From Ramlibacter pinisoli (GTDB lineage: Bacteria; Pseudomonadota; Gammaproteobacteria; Burkholderiales; Burkholderiaceae_C), in contig NZ_WSEL01000003.1 of assembly GCF_009758015.1 (NCBI RefSeq), positions 62,001 to 126,000 of the forward strand: a DNA stretch of 64,000 nt, read 5' to 3'. Position 1 is the stretch's first letter; each line of letters starts with the position of its first letter. The position numbers and the translations under genes were made by a program. The notes below the pieces were generated by a model, which was not told where the DNA came from, searched no databases, and saw only the letters and a list, made by a program, of their open reading frames with translations. This document shows, piece after piece, positions 40,370 through 48,722 of the stretch.

Positions 40370-42415
40370 TCAGGCGCGTGCCAGGCCGCTCTGGGCCAGG
40401 GCCGCCTCCAGGGCGGACAGTTCCACCGGCTTGGTGAGGTGAGCGTCGAAGCCCGCCTCGGCCGTGCGGCGGCGGTCGTTCTCCGCTCCCCAGCCCGTGA
40501 GCGCCGCGATGAAGACGTCCTTCAACGCAGGGTCGTCGCGCAGCGCGCGCGCCACCTCGAATCCGTCCATCACGGGCAGCCCCAGATCGAGCAGGACGAC
40601 GTGCGGATGGAAGCGCCGGGCGACTTCGAGGGCCTCCCGGCCGTCGCTGGCGCCTGCCACCTCGTAGCCCAGCATGTCGAGCAGCGCCAGCAGGGTCTCG
40701 AGGCCGTCGCGGTTGTCCTCGACCACCATGACACGGCGCGCCGAGGTCTGGCCGGCGGCATCGCCGTCGTCCTCGGGGGCCGCCCGTGGCGGCCGCTCGG
40801 TCTCGGCCAGCGGCAGTTCGACGGTGAAGCGGGTGCCTTCGTCGAGGCCCTCGCTGAAGACACGGACCGAGCCGCCGTGCATCTGCACCAGCGTGCGCAC
40901 GAGCGACAGCCCGATCCCCAGGCCGCCCTGCGCGCGGCCCGCCGAATGGTTCAACTGGGTGAACATCTGGAACAGTTTGCCTTGATCCGCGGGCGGGATG
41001 CCGATGCCATTGTCCGCCACCTCCAGCACGGCGTGGCGTCCCTCGAACCAGGCTGCCAGCCGGATCTCGCCCCCGTCGGGCGTGTACTTGGCCGCGTTGT
41101 TCAGCAGGTTGCCGATCACCTGGATGATGCGCGCCGGGTCGGCCTGCAGCATCAGGTCGTCGTCGGGCAGCCGCACCTCCAGGCGGTGGCGCGCGGTGTC
41201 GATGGCCGGCCGGGCCGTCTCGACGGCGCGTTCCATCAGCGTGCGCAGCCGCACCGGCTCGCACTGCAGCTGGATGAGCCCGCGGTTGATGCGCGAGAGA
41301 TCGAGCAGGTCGTCGATCAGGCGCGCCATCTGCGTGACCTGGCGGTCGATGACGTCCTGCGCACGCGCCTGCGCCGAGGGCTCGGGCGCCAGCCGCATCA
41401 TGGCCACCGCGTATTTCATGGGCGCGAGCGGGTTGCGCAGTTCGTGTGCCAGGGTGGCGAGGAATTCGTCCTTGCGGCGGTCCTGGTCGCGCAGCATGGC
41501 GCTGTCGCGCACGCGCTCGATGTGGGCCCAGCAACGGTCGACGACGTCGGCCACCAGGGTCACCTCGCGGGCCGTCCAGTCGCGCGGGGCGGCCTGGTGC
41601 ACCGCCATCATCGCGACCAGCCGGCCGTCCTTGACCAGGCCGGCGCAGATGATGGCCTTGACGCCGATCGCATTGAACATGAGGGCACCGCCCTCGTCGC
41701 CCAGTTCGCGGTCGACGTCGCGCACCACCAGGTGCTGCCCGCGCCGCAGGCTGGTGGTGGCCGCGCGGCCGAACAGGTCGAGCGAATAGACGCCCGCGCT
41801 GCTGGGAACGCCGGGCATCGACCAGTCGCTGCGGATGGTGAAGCGGTTGCCATCGGGCTCGACGTCGGCATAGGCACAGCGTGTGGCGCCCAGGTACTCG
41901 CCCAGCAGGCGCGCCGTGATCTCCATCACCCGGTTGGCATCGGTGAGCGTGCGGGTGGCCTGCCCCACGCGATCGAGCAGCCGGAAGCGCTCCTCGCTGC
42001 GCTTGAGGGAGGCCTCGGCCTCCAGGCGGGCGCTGATGTCGACGCACACGCCGACGAATTCGCGCACCTGGTCGCCGTCGACCAGGGGGGAACCGTGCGC
42101 GCTGACGTGCCGGTACGTCCCGTCGCGCCGGCGCAGGCGGTAGTCGATGTCGATGGGGTTCGGGTTGCCGACGCCCTCGCGCCACAGGCGCGCGACCCGC
42201 GGGCGGTCGTCGGGGTGCACGGCAGCCAGCCAGCCCTGGCCCGCATAGGCTTCGAAGGACTGGCCGGTGAAGGCCTCCCAGCTGGGGAGCGGGCGGCGGA
42301 TGTCGCCCTGGGCATCGGTGGCCCAGACGATCGTGGAATGGTTCGGGGCGAAGGTGCCGGCCGGCGGGTGGTCCGCACGCAGGTCCCTGCCGAGCAGCGC
42401 GTCGGTTTCCAGCAT
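40370..42415 (-). CDS. Hybrid histidine kinase (PAS-GAF-HisKA-HATPase-REC)
   Basis: A 681-residue soluble hybrid sensor kinase. Residues about 30-130 form a PAS fold with PAC (IVWATDAQGDIRRPLPSWEAF, then RHVSAHGSPL), and about 145-310 a GAF domain (RVMEITARLLGEYLGATRC). The HisKA box is FLATLAHELRNPLAPMKYA (His about residue 325). The HATPase has NLLNNAAKYTPDGG, DNGIGIPP and GLGIGLSLV. The C-terminal receiver has phospho-acceptor Asp in LLDLGLPVMDG (about 610) and LTG, followed by LTKPVE. No membrane helices are present. A partner regulator is not adjacent. The input may be a small molecule or redox signal. Confidence 0.93.
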   Translation of the reverse strand: MLETDALLGRDLRADHPPAGTFAPNHSTIVWATDAQGDIRRPLPSWEAFTGQSFEAYAGQGWLAAVHPDDRPRVARLWREGVGNPNPIDIDYRLRRRDGTYRHVSAHGSPLVDGDQVREFVGVCVDISARLEAEASLKRSEERFRLLDRVGQATRTLTDANRVMEITARLLGEYLGATRCAYADVEPDGNRFTIRSDWSMPGVPSSAGVYSLDLFGRAATTSLRRGQHLVVRDVDRELGDEGGALMFNAIGVKAIICAGLVKDGRLVAMMAVHQAAPRDWTAREVTLVADVVDRCWAHIERVRDSAMLRDQDRRKDEFLATLAHELRNPLAPMKYAVAMMRLAPEPSAQARAQDVIDRQVTQMARLIDDLLDLSRINRGLIQLQCEPVRLRTLMERAVETARPAIDTARHRLEVRLPDDDLMLQADPARIIQVIGNLLNNAAKYTPDGGEIRLAAWFEGRHAVLEVADNGIGIPPADQGKLFQMFTQLNHSAGRAQGGLGIGLSLVRTLVQMHGGSVRVFSEGLDEGTRFTVELPLAETERPPRAAPEDDGDAAGQTSARRVMVVEDNRDGLETLLALLDMLGYEVAGASDGREALEVARRFHPHVVLLDLGLPVMDGFEVARALRDDPALKDVFIAALTGWGAENDRRRTAEAGFDAHLTKPVELSALEAALAQSGLARA

Positions 42416-42539
42416 GGGGCGCGATGATGCCACCGAAGGCAACTCATCCGCAGGACGGTTTCCCTGCCTTACGTGCGGCGATACACACGGCCGCGCAGCC
42501 GGTTCGCGCATCCTTTCGCAGGTTTGTGGCCCGGAAAGA

Positions 42540-42567
42540 ACAAAGGCCGCATTGCTGCGGCCTTTGT
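42540..42567 (-). terminator. Intrinsic terminator of the FtsH-like gene
   Basis: ACAAAGGCCGC-ATTGCT-GCGGCCTTTGT is a perfect 11-bp stem with a 6-base loop, 24 bases after the FtsH-like stop. On the minus strand it is followed by TCTTTCC, giving a T-rich tail, so it fits a Rho-independent terminator. Confidence 0.75.
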
Positions 42568-42590
42568 GCGTGCTCCGGGGGACCGGCGCG

Positions 42591-44717
42591 TCAGGTGGCG
42601 GGTTGCAGGCCGACCTTGGAGTTGAAGGTGTAGCACGCCGCCTCGAAGCTGCGGATCTCGTGCAGCGCCTCGCGCAGGCTCATCTCGCCGGCGTCCATCA
42701 GCTTGCCCGCCAGGTGCTCGGTGAGCGGCTTCAGGCGCGAGAGCACCGCCTTGGTCTCGCCATAGAGCCGTTCGCTCTGGGCTTCCATGATGCTGCGGGT
42801 CTCCTCGTCGACCGCCTTGCTGCCGCCCTCGTGGTTCAGGGCGCCGAAGTTCAGGCGGGTCTTGCGGTACATGCCCATCTCGCCGACGGCATGGTGCAGC
42901 AGCTTGGTCACGCGCGTGATGTCGTTGTGCGCGCCGTTGGTCGTGCCCTCCTCGCCGAAGAACAGCTCCTCGTTGGCCATGCCGCCCAGCAGCACGCGCA
43001 CGTCGTGCTCGATGTCGCCCTTGGTCTTGAGCAGGTTGGCTCCCTGCTTGTGGAACACGAAGCCCAGGGCGTTGTTGCGCGGGTTGGCCTTGAGCGAGAT
43101 CTTGAGGGTCTTCATCTCGGCCAGGATCTGCTCCCAGTTGCCGCCGGCCTTCTTGCGCTCGGCCTCGAAGTCGACCAGGAAGTGGCCCCACTCGTGGATG
43201 GCGATGATGCGGCGGTCGCGCTCGCGCTCCTTGGTGGTGTTGGTGTTGACGTTGCCCACCAGCACCCGCTCGGCGGCCTGCATCAGCGTGTCGGCGCCGA
43301 TCATCAGGCCGGCCTGCACCGCGCTGATGCCGGCCTGGTTGACGATAGTCTCCAGGTCCGCCGGGCTGCGGCCCTCGGTGATCTCCACCAGGTGGCGCAG
43401 GTCGAGGTCGGGCAGCACCTTCTCGGCGCGCTGCGACAGGTAGTGCTTGATGATCGAGTGCCGCTCCTCGCGGTTGGGCAGGCGGAAGTCGACCTTCATC
43501 TGGAAGCGGCGCAGCATCGCCTCGTCCATCTGCATCTGCTCGCTGTTGAAGTTGGACGCGACGATCCAGATGATCTCGGCGTCGTTCTTCGTGCGCACGC
43601 CGTCCAGCACGGCCAGCAGCATGTTCTGGGTGTCGTCGTCGAACTTGCGGTGGCCGCCGCGGCGCATGAACAGGTCCTGCGCCTCGTCCAGGAAGACGAT
43701 GCAGCGCTTGCGGCGCTTGGCCATGGCCACGATGCGCGACAGCGTGCCGGCGCCGCCGCCGACGTAACCCGTCTCCAGGTTCACGGCCGAGTGGAACAGG
43801 ATGGGCAGCTGCAGTTCCTTGGCCAGGTAGCTGGCCAGCTTGGTCTTGCCGGTGCCGGCCGGGCCGCTGAACATCACGTTGAACGGCTTGTTGATGCCGT
43901 ACTCGGCGTACTCGGCGCGGCGGCTGTACTGGTCCTTGATCTGCGCGACCTCGGCCTTGATGTCGTCCATGCCGACCAGGTCGTCGAGCGACCCGCTGAC
44001 GTGCGACGGCTCGATGAACTTGAGCGACTTGAACTGGCCCTTGAGCTGGAACGCCAGGAAGGCGATGAGGCCCAGCGTCAGCGAAGCCGACAGCACGCCG
44101 GACACGCCGGCCTTCCAGGCATCCTTCTCGGACTGCGGGCGGGCGCCGGCGAAGCCCTGGTCGAGGCGCTCGAGCAGCTGCAGGCTGGAGGGGCTGAGGT
44201 CCGAACGCGGCACGAAGGTGAGCTTGCTGCTCCACGGGGCGGACACCGCCTTGTCCGCGAAGATCTTGGTCTCCATGTCGGACGGGTAGTAGGCGTACTG
44301 CTTGCCGGCCGACTGGACCAGGACGAAGCGCTCGGACACGTTCCACATCAGCGGCTTGTAGATCACCGTGATGCGGTCGACCGGATTGGTCTGCAGGAAG
44401 CTCAGCACCGAGCCTGAGCCGAACACGACCGGCAGCTTCTCATCGAAGGCGGCGACGCCTTCGGTGGCCATGCCGCGCACCTGCTCGGCCACGGCGGCCT
44501 GGCGCTGCACGAGCACCAGGGAATAGATGCCGGTGGCCGGGATCATCAGGGCCATGGCAATCACCAGCATCTTGACCGCCGGGCTCTGGATCACGAACCA
44601 GTCGGACAGGCGCGCCATCGCCTTGCGGATCGCGAGCCAGACGCTGCCGGACGGTTGCTCGTCCTTGCCGAACTCGGGGGCGGGGGTGGTGGGGGAATTG
44701 ACCGATAAATCAGACAT
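42591..44717 (-). CDS. FtsH-like AAA+ zinc metalloprotease (divergent)
   Basis: A 708-residue membrane protein. After a soluble ~45-residue N-terminus there is a helix (MLVIAMALMIPATGIYSLVL), a periplasmic part (about 70-200) and a second helix (GVLSASLTLGLIAFLAFQL). The AAA domain has Walker A GPAGTGKTKL (about 283), Walker B CIVFLDEAQDLF and sensor/arginine sequence ASNFNSEQMQMDEAMLRRFQM. The zinc site HEWGH (about 507) matches HExxH. Canonical FtsH has a much shorter first segment and a different AAA region, so this is a paralog, not the housekeeping ftsH. I chose the ATG at 44717 because AGAGGA lies upstream. It has its own terminator and promoter region, so it is monocistronic. Substrates unknown. 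Confidence 0.88.
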   Translation of the reverse strand: MSDLSVNSPTTPAPEFGKDEQPSGSVWLAIRKAMARLSDWFVIQSPAVKMLVIAMALMIPATGIYSLVLVQRQAAVAEQVRGMATEGVAAFDEKLPVVFGSGSVLSFLQTNPVDRITVIYKPLMWNVSERFVLVQSAGKQYAYYPSDMETKIFADKAVSAPWSSKLTFVPRSDLSPSSLQLLERLDQGFAGARPQSEKDAWKAGVSGVLSASLTLGLIAFLAFQLKGQFKSLKFIEPSHVSGSLDDLVGMDDIKAEVAQIKDQYSRRAEYAEYGINKPFNVMFSGPAGTGKTKLASYLAKELQLPILFHSAVNLETGYVGGGAGTLSRIVAMAKRRKRCIVFLDEAQDLFMRRGGHRKFDDDTQNMLLAVLDGVRTKNDAEIIWIVASNFNSEQMQMDEAMLRRFQMKVDFRLPNREERHSIIKHYLSQRAEKVLPDLDLRHLVEITEGRSPADLETIVNQAGISAVQAGLMIGADTLMQAAERVLVGNVNTNTTKERERDRRIIAIHEWGHFLVDFEAERKKAGGNWEQILAEMKTLKISLKANPRNNALGFVFHKQGANLLKTKGDIEHDVRVLLGGMANEELFFGEEGTTNGAHNDITRVTKLLHHAVGEMGMYRKTRLNFGALNHEGGSKAVDEETRSIMEAQSERLYGETKAVLSRLKPLTEHLAGKLMDAGEMSLREALHEIRSFEAACYTFNSKVGLQPAT

Positions 44718-44770
44718 GCAAGTCCTCTCTTGTCGGTCGAATCCTACAGACGCACCCCTGTGGCGCAAGC

Positions 44771-44805
44771 AAAAAAAGGGGGCCGGGCGCATTGACGCGC
44801 CCCCG
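44771..44805 (-). terminator. Intrinsic terminator after the small gene at 44852
   Basis: On the minus strand GGGGGCGC-GTCAAT-GCGCCC forms a stem, followed by GGCCCCC and a run of seven T (44771-44777). It lies about 47 bases after the stop of the small gene and upstream of the FtsH-like promoter region, so it separates these two genes. Confidence 0.7.
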
Positions 44806-44851
44806 CGTGACTTATGCACGCAGGTCTGCGGCAGGCTGGCTCAGCCGTGTG

Positions 44852-45100
44852 CTAGGCGTATGCCGGCTGGACCGCGCCGAGGCTGCGCAGTTGGTCCTGC
44901 GCCCGCCGTTCGACCTCTGCGATGGCCTGCCCCGCATCGCCGTGCAGGTCGTCGCCGCACAGCTTCACGAGGCAGTTGGCGTCCCAGTAGCTTTCGGGCC
45001 GGCGACGGCAGATCTTGGCGTAGCCGAGGAACCGGTCGCCGCTCTCGCTGGCATGCGAGGCGATCCAGAAACCTTGGTGGGGGCCGGTGATGCGTTCCAT
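44852..45100 (-). CDS. Small conserved protein of unknown function
   Basis: An 82-residue protein MERITGPHQGFWIASHASES..., then GDRFLGYAKICRRRPESYWD and CLVKLCGDDLHGDAGQAIAE, ending VQPAYA. A mid-segment with paired aromatic and basic residues looks like an antiparallel sheet followed by a helix, a fold seen in small hypothetical families of Burkholderiales. I chose the ATG at 45100; an earlier ATG in frame at 45256 would add an unlikely 52 residues. It is followed by a good intrinsic terminator. Confidence 0.7.
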   Translation of the reverse strand: MERITGPHQGFWIASHASESGDRFLGYAKICRRRPESYWDANCLVKLCGDDLHGDAGQAIAEVERRAQDQLRSLGAVQPAYA

Positions 45101-45258
45101 GTCGCGAAGGTCCGATGAGCCAGGGGCGTGCACCCATTCTGGAAGCGCATATCCCTTCGCGGTGTAGGACGCGGGCCCGCGGCCTGTAGGAACGCGCGTG
45201 TGTCGGGATAGTGGCTCGGCAGGAGGAACCGCCTGCTGCGCGGCCGGTCGAAACACGC

Positions 45259-45334
45259 AAGCCGGGTTTTCTTTTCAAGTTTCTTCCCCCGGCTTCTTGT
45301 CCTCCGGTCGTGTTGCGCGGCCGGAGGATTTTTT
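45259..45334 (+). ncRNA. Orphan stem-loop and intrinsic terminator, possible small RNA end
   Basis: The plus strand carries AAGCCGGG (45259-45266) pairing with CCCGGCTT (45288-45295). A second stem CCTCCGG (45301-45307)/CCGGAGG (45321-45327) is followed at once by ATTTTTT. This is a typical Rho-independent terminator, yet no plus-strand gene lies upstream back to the divergent small gene at 45100. It may therefore end a small RNA transcribed from about 45150-45250. The remainder of the 45101-45443 gap holds two GTAGGA motifs and one TCCTAC motif. Confidence 0.4.
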
Positions 45335-45443
45335 ATGGGCCGGATCGGCCGCGTCCTACCCTGTCTCAGCGTCAGTTCCCAGATGCTGCACTGCGGCGAA
45401 CTCCTAGCATGACCGTCGCCCGCCACGATGCTCGGAGAAACGC

Positions 45444-46211
45444 ATGCCAGACGCCGACTTCGCACCAGCCCTGTCCCCCGCCCACGCGTTCGACGCGCTG
45501 AGGCAGCCCGTCCGGAAGTTGCAGGGCCGCCTGCCGCATGCGCACCACACGCCACACGGCTGCGTGTACCAGGGCGAGGGCCAGCCGGTGATCGTGTTCC
45601 CCCGCCAGGGCACCGGCCCCGAGTGCACGGCCGCGCTGCGCCGCGTGCTGGCCGATGCTGGCTTCCGGGCCCACGACTGGGGCCATGGAACCGACGAAGG
45701 GCCGCGTGCGATGGGCCTGAACCGCTGGCTGCGCAAGCTGGAGGACTGCGTCATCGACGTGTTCGAGGTCACCCAGGCGCCCGTCACCCTGCTGGGCTGG
45801 GGCCTGTCGGGCATTTACGCCCGCGAGCTGGCCAAGCGCGCCAACCCATTGGTGCGCCAGGTCATCACGCTGGGCACACCCTTCAACACCGCCGCCGATC
45901 CCCACCGGCAGTGCCCGGTGATGGCGATGCTGGACAGCGGGCCCGAACGGATGCCGTTGGCCGTGCGCCAGCGCCTGCGCCAGCGGCCGCCGGTGCCGTG
46001 CACGTCGCTCTACAGCAAGGACGACGGCGTGGTGCGCTGGGAGCAGTGCGTCGAGACCGAGACCGAGCACAGCGAGAACGTCGAAGTGCCAGGGGCGCGC
46101 CACGACGAACTGGCCGTGCACCCGAAGGCGATCGAGGTCATCACGCACCGGCTCGCCCAGGCCGAGGACAGCTGGAGACCGTTCGGCCCCGCGGGCCCGT
46201 CGCTTTCCTGA
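45444..46211 (+). CDS. Alpha/beta hydrolase
   Basis: A 255-residue hydrolase-fold protein. The nucleophile elbow is TLLGWGLSGIYARELAK (GxSxG with GLSG, serine about residue 121). The catalytic Asp is likely in SLYSKDDGVVRWEQC, and the His in VPGARHDELAVHPKAI. It resembles triacylglycerol-lipase-like proteins that handle small acyl esters, but the substrate is unknown. No signal peptide is present. It starts 109 bases after the orphan terminator. Confidence 0.85.
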   Translation: MPDADFAPALSPAHAFDALRQPVRKLQGRLPHAHHTPHGCVYQGEGQPVIVFPRQGTGPECTAALRRVLADAGFRAHDWGHGTDEGPRAMGLNRWLRKLEDCVIDVFEVTQAPVTLLGWGLSGIYARELAKRANPLVRQVITLGTPFNTAADPHRQCPVMAMLDSGPERMPLAVRQRLRQRPPVPCTSLYSKDDGVVRWEQCVETETEHSENVEVPGARHDELAVHPKAIEVITHRLAQAEDSWRPFGPAGPSLS

Positions 46212-46283
46212 GGCGCGCTTGCGCGGCCGGGGCGCGGACCGCAATTACTTGACGGAAGCAAGCAGTCGATTGACGATAGCGGC

Positions 46284-47231
46284 ATGGCCACTGCCGCCCC
46301 GCCGCCTCCCGTGTCGCCGCGCCACGTCCAGGCGCTGCGCGGCTTCAACCGCTTCTACACCCGCCGCATCGGCGTGCTCGAGCCCTACCTCGGCGGCGAC
46401 CTGTCGCTGACCGAAGTGCGGGTGCTCTACGAGCTCGCGCACCGCGACCAGCCCACCGCTGCCGAGGTCGGGCGCGACCTGGGCTTCGATGCCGGCTACC
46501 TCAGCCGCATCCTGCGGCGCTTCGAGGAGCGTGGCTGGCTGCAACGCGTGCCCTCCCCCGCCGATGCGCGGCAGAGCCTGCTGCGCCTGACGGAATCCGG
46601 CCACGCCGCGTTCGCCCCGCTGCAGCAGCGTTCGCGCGACGAGGCCGCCGCGCTGCTCGATCCCCTGCCCCCGAGCCGGCGCGAACAGCTGGTCGCCGCG
46701 CTGGAAACCGTGCAGCGCCTGCTCGACGACCAGCCGGTGACAACGCCGCGCACAGTGGTCCTGCGCGAGCCCCGTCCTGGCGACATGGGCTGGGTGGTGG
46801 AGCAGCACGGGGCGCTGTACGCCCGCGAATACGGCTATACCACCGAGTTCGAGGCCCTGGTTGCCGACGTGGCTGCCGGCCTCATCCGGTCGTTCGATCC
46901 CGCCTGGGAGAAAGGCTGGATCGCCGAGATCGACGGCGAGCGGGTCGGCTCCGTGTTCGTCGTGCGCAAGTCGGCCACAGTGGCGCAGCTGCGCCTGCTG
47001 ATCCTCACCCCGGCCGCGCGCGGGCTCGGCCTGGGCGGCCGCCTGGTCGACACCTGCATCGCCTTCGCCCGCGACAAGGGCTACCGCAAGCTGGTGCTGT
47101 GGACCAACGGCCAGCTGGAAGCGGCGCGCGCCATCTACACGGCGCGTGGGTTCCGCCTGGCGCACAGCGAGCCCCTGGCCGCCTACGGGCAGCAGCTCGT
47201 GGGCGAGACCTGGGAACTGCCGCTGCGGTGA
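46284..47231 (+). CDS. MarR-GNAT fusion: helix-turn-helix regulator with acetyltransferase domain
   Basis: A 315-residue protein. Residues about 10-150 form a MarR domain (TEVRVLYELAHRDQPTAAEV, GFDAGYLSRILRRFEERGWL and wing residues SPADARQSLLRL). Residues about 155-315 form a GNAT fold with motif A AARGLGLGGRLVDTCIAFAR and the terminal strand KLVLWTNGQLEAARAIYTA. Such fusions are a known architecture in Proteobacteria; the acetyltransferase may sense or modify its ligand. It is directly upstream (4 bases) of a DMT exporter gene, which it may control. Confidence 0.93.
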   Translation: MATAAPPPPVSPRHVQALRGFNRFYTRRIGVLEPYLGGDLSLTEVRVLYELAHRDQPTAAEVGRDLGFDAGYLSRILRRFEERGWLQRVPSPADARQSLLRLTESGHAAFAPLQQRSRDEAAALLDPLPPSRREQLVAALETVQRLLDDQPVTTPRTVVLREPRPGDMGWVVEQHGALYAREYGYTTEFEALVADVAAGLIRSFDPAWEKGWIAEIDGERVGSVFVVRKSATVAQLRLLILTPAARGLGLGGRLVDTCIAFARDKGYRKLVLWTNGQLEAARAIYTARGFRLAHSEPLAAYGQQLVGETWELPLR

Positions 47232-47235
47232 CCGG

Positions 47236-48126
47236 ATGAGCCTGGCTCTCTGGGCTGCCGCCGCGACCGGCGTGCAGGTCGGCGCCGCCATCGTGGCCTC
47301 GCGCTTCGCCGTCGGCGAGGTGCCGCCGCTCACGCTGGCCATGCTGCGCTATGCCATCGGCTTCGCCTGCCTGCTGCCGTTCGCCTGGCGGCCGCTGCGG
47401 GTGCTGGCCGGCCCGCAACGCCCGCCGGCGCGCGACCTGGGGGCGATGGCGGCCCTGGGCATCGGCCAGTTCGGCGTGCTCATCGCCCTGCTGAACCTGG
47501 GCCTGCGGCAGGTGCCGGCGGCACCCGCCGCGCTGGTGTTCAGCCTGTTCCCGCTGCTCACGCTGCTGCTGGCCGCCGCGCTCGGCCAGGAGCGCATCCA
47601 CGCCCGGCTGACCGGCGGCGTCGCCCTGTCCATCGCCGGCGTCGCCTGCTGCCTGGCGCCGGGCCTGGGCGGATGGCGGCCGGACGCCTGGGGCGGGGTG
47701 CTCGCGGTCCTCGCGGCCGCTGCGACGGGCGCGCTGTGCAGCGTGCTCTACCGGCCCTACCTGCGCCGCTACCCGGTGCTGCCGGTGTCGGCCTTCGCCA
47801 TGCTGGCCTCGGTCGGGGTGTTGGCGGTGCTGGCGTGGCCGGAGCACTGGCCGGCGCGGCTGGCCGGCTTCAGCGCGCCGGCATGGGCTGCGATCGTCTT
47901 CGTCGGGGTCTCCAGCGGGGTCGGTTACGTGGCCTGGCTGTACGCGCTCAAGCACGAGTCGGCGACCCGGGTGACCGTGTTCCTCGCGCTCAATCCGCTC
48001 ACGGCTTCGGTGCTCGGCTGGCTGGCGCTGGGCGAACGGCCGGCCACCGCGACCTGGCCGGCACTGGTGCTGGTGGCCGCCGGTCTCGGGCTTGCCACGC
48101 GGCGCGCCGATAATCCGCGCCCATGA
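47236..48126 (+). CDS. DMT-superfamily (EamA) transporter
   Basis: A 296-residue inner-membrane protein with about ten helices in two EamA repeats; repeat one ends near GVACCLAPGLGGW, and repeat two contains VGYVAWLYALKHESATRVTVFL and LGWLALGERPATATWPALVL. I chose the ATG at 47236, four bases after the MarR-GNAT stop. The gene overlaps the chromate gene by ATGA. The transported solute is unknown, probably a small metabolite or drug. Confidence 0.9.
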   Translation: MSLALWAAAATGVQVGAAIVASRFAVGEVPPLTLAMLRYAIGFACLLPFAWRPLRVLAGPQRPPARDLGAMAALGIGQFGVLIALLNLGLRQVPAAPAALVFSLFPLLTLLLAAALGQERIHARLTGGVALSIAGVACCLAPGLGGWRPDAWGGVLAVLAAAATGALCSVLYRPYLRRYPVLPVSAFAMLASVGVLAVLAWPEHWPARLAGFSAPAWAAIVFVGVSSGVGYVAWLYALKHESATRVTVFLALNPLTASVLGWLALGERPATATWPALVLVAAGLGLATRRADNPRP

Positions 48127-48722
48127 GCTCCCTGCCTGCAGCACCCGCTGCCGCCGAACCGCCCCGGCCGCGACCGGCCTCCGAGGCCGACCTCTTCGTC
48201 TCGTTCACCCTGCTGGCCCTCCAGGGCTTCGGCGGCGTGCTGGCCGTCGTGCAGCGCGAACTGGTCGACCGCAAGCGCTGGCTGACGCGCGAGGAGTTCG
48301 TGGAGGACTGGGCCGTGGCGCAGATCATGCCGGGGCCCAACGTCGTCAACCTGTCGCTGATGATCGGCGGCCGCTACTTCGGGCTGCGCGGCGCGCTCGC
48401 GGCCCTGGCGGGCATGCTGGCCGCCCCCCTGCTGGTGGTGCTGACGCTGGCCCTGCTCCATTCACGCTTCGCCGGCAACCCGCACCTGGCTGCCGCGCTG
48501 CGCGGCATGGGCGCCGTCGCGTCCGGCCTGATCACGGCCACGGGGCTGAAGCTGTTCACGGCGCTGCGCAGGCACCCGCTCGGTGCGCCGGCCTGCGCCC
48601 TGCTGGGCGCGGCGAGCTTCGCCGGCATCGCGCTGCTGCGCTGGCCGCTCGCCTGGGTGCTCCTGAGCCTGGGCACGGTGGCGTGCTGGCTCACGTGGCG
48701 CAAGCTGGGGCAGCCGCAATGA
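48123..48722 (+). CDS. chrA1: Chromate transporter, N-terminal-half subunit
   Basis: A 199-residue half-size ChrA protein: FTLLALQGFGGVLAVVQREL, then REEFVEDWAVAQIMPGPNVVN and MIGGRYFGLRGALAAL, the signature of the CHR domain. The gene overlaps the upstream DMT gene and the second chromate gene by four bases each. Two-gene (SCHR) transporters assemble from two half-size subunits and export chromate or related anions. Confidence 0.92.
   Translation: MSSLPAAPAAAEPPRPRPASEADLFVSFTLLALQGFGGVLAVVQRELVDRKRWLTREEFVEDWAVAQIMPGPNVVNLSLMIGGRYFGLRGALAALAGMLAAPLLVVLTLALLHSRFAGNPHLAAALRGMGAVASGLITATGLKLFTALRRHPLGAPACALLGAASFAGIALLRWPLAWVLLSLGTVACWLTWRKLGQPQ

Noticed and set aside
48092..48718. Upstream extension of the second chromate transporter gene
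   Set aside because: The extension is out of frame with, and antisense in character to, the first subunit; the ATG at 48719 overlaps its stop in the usual way.
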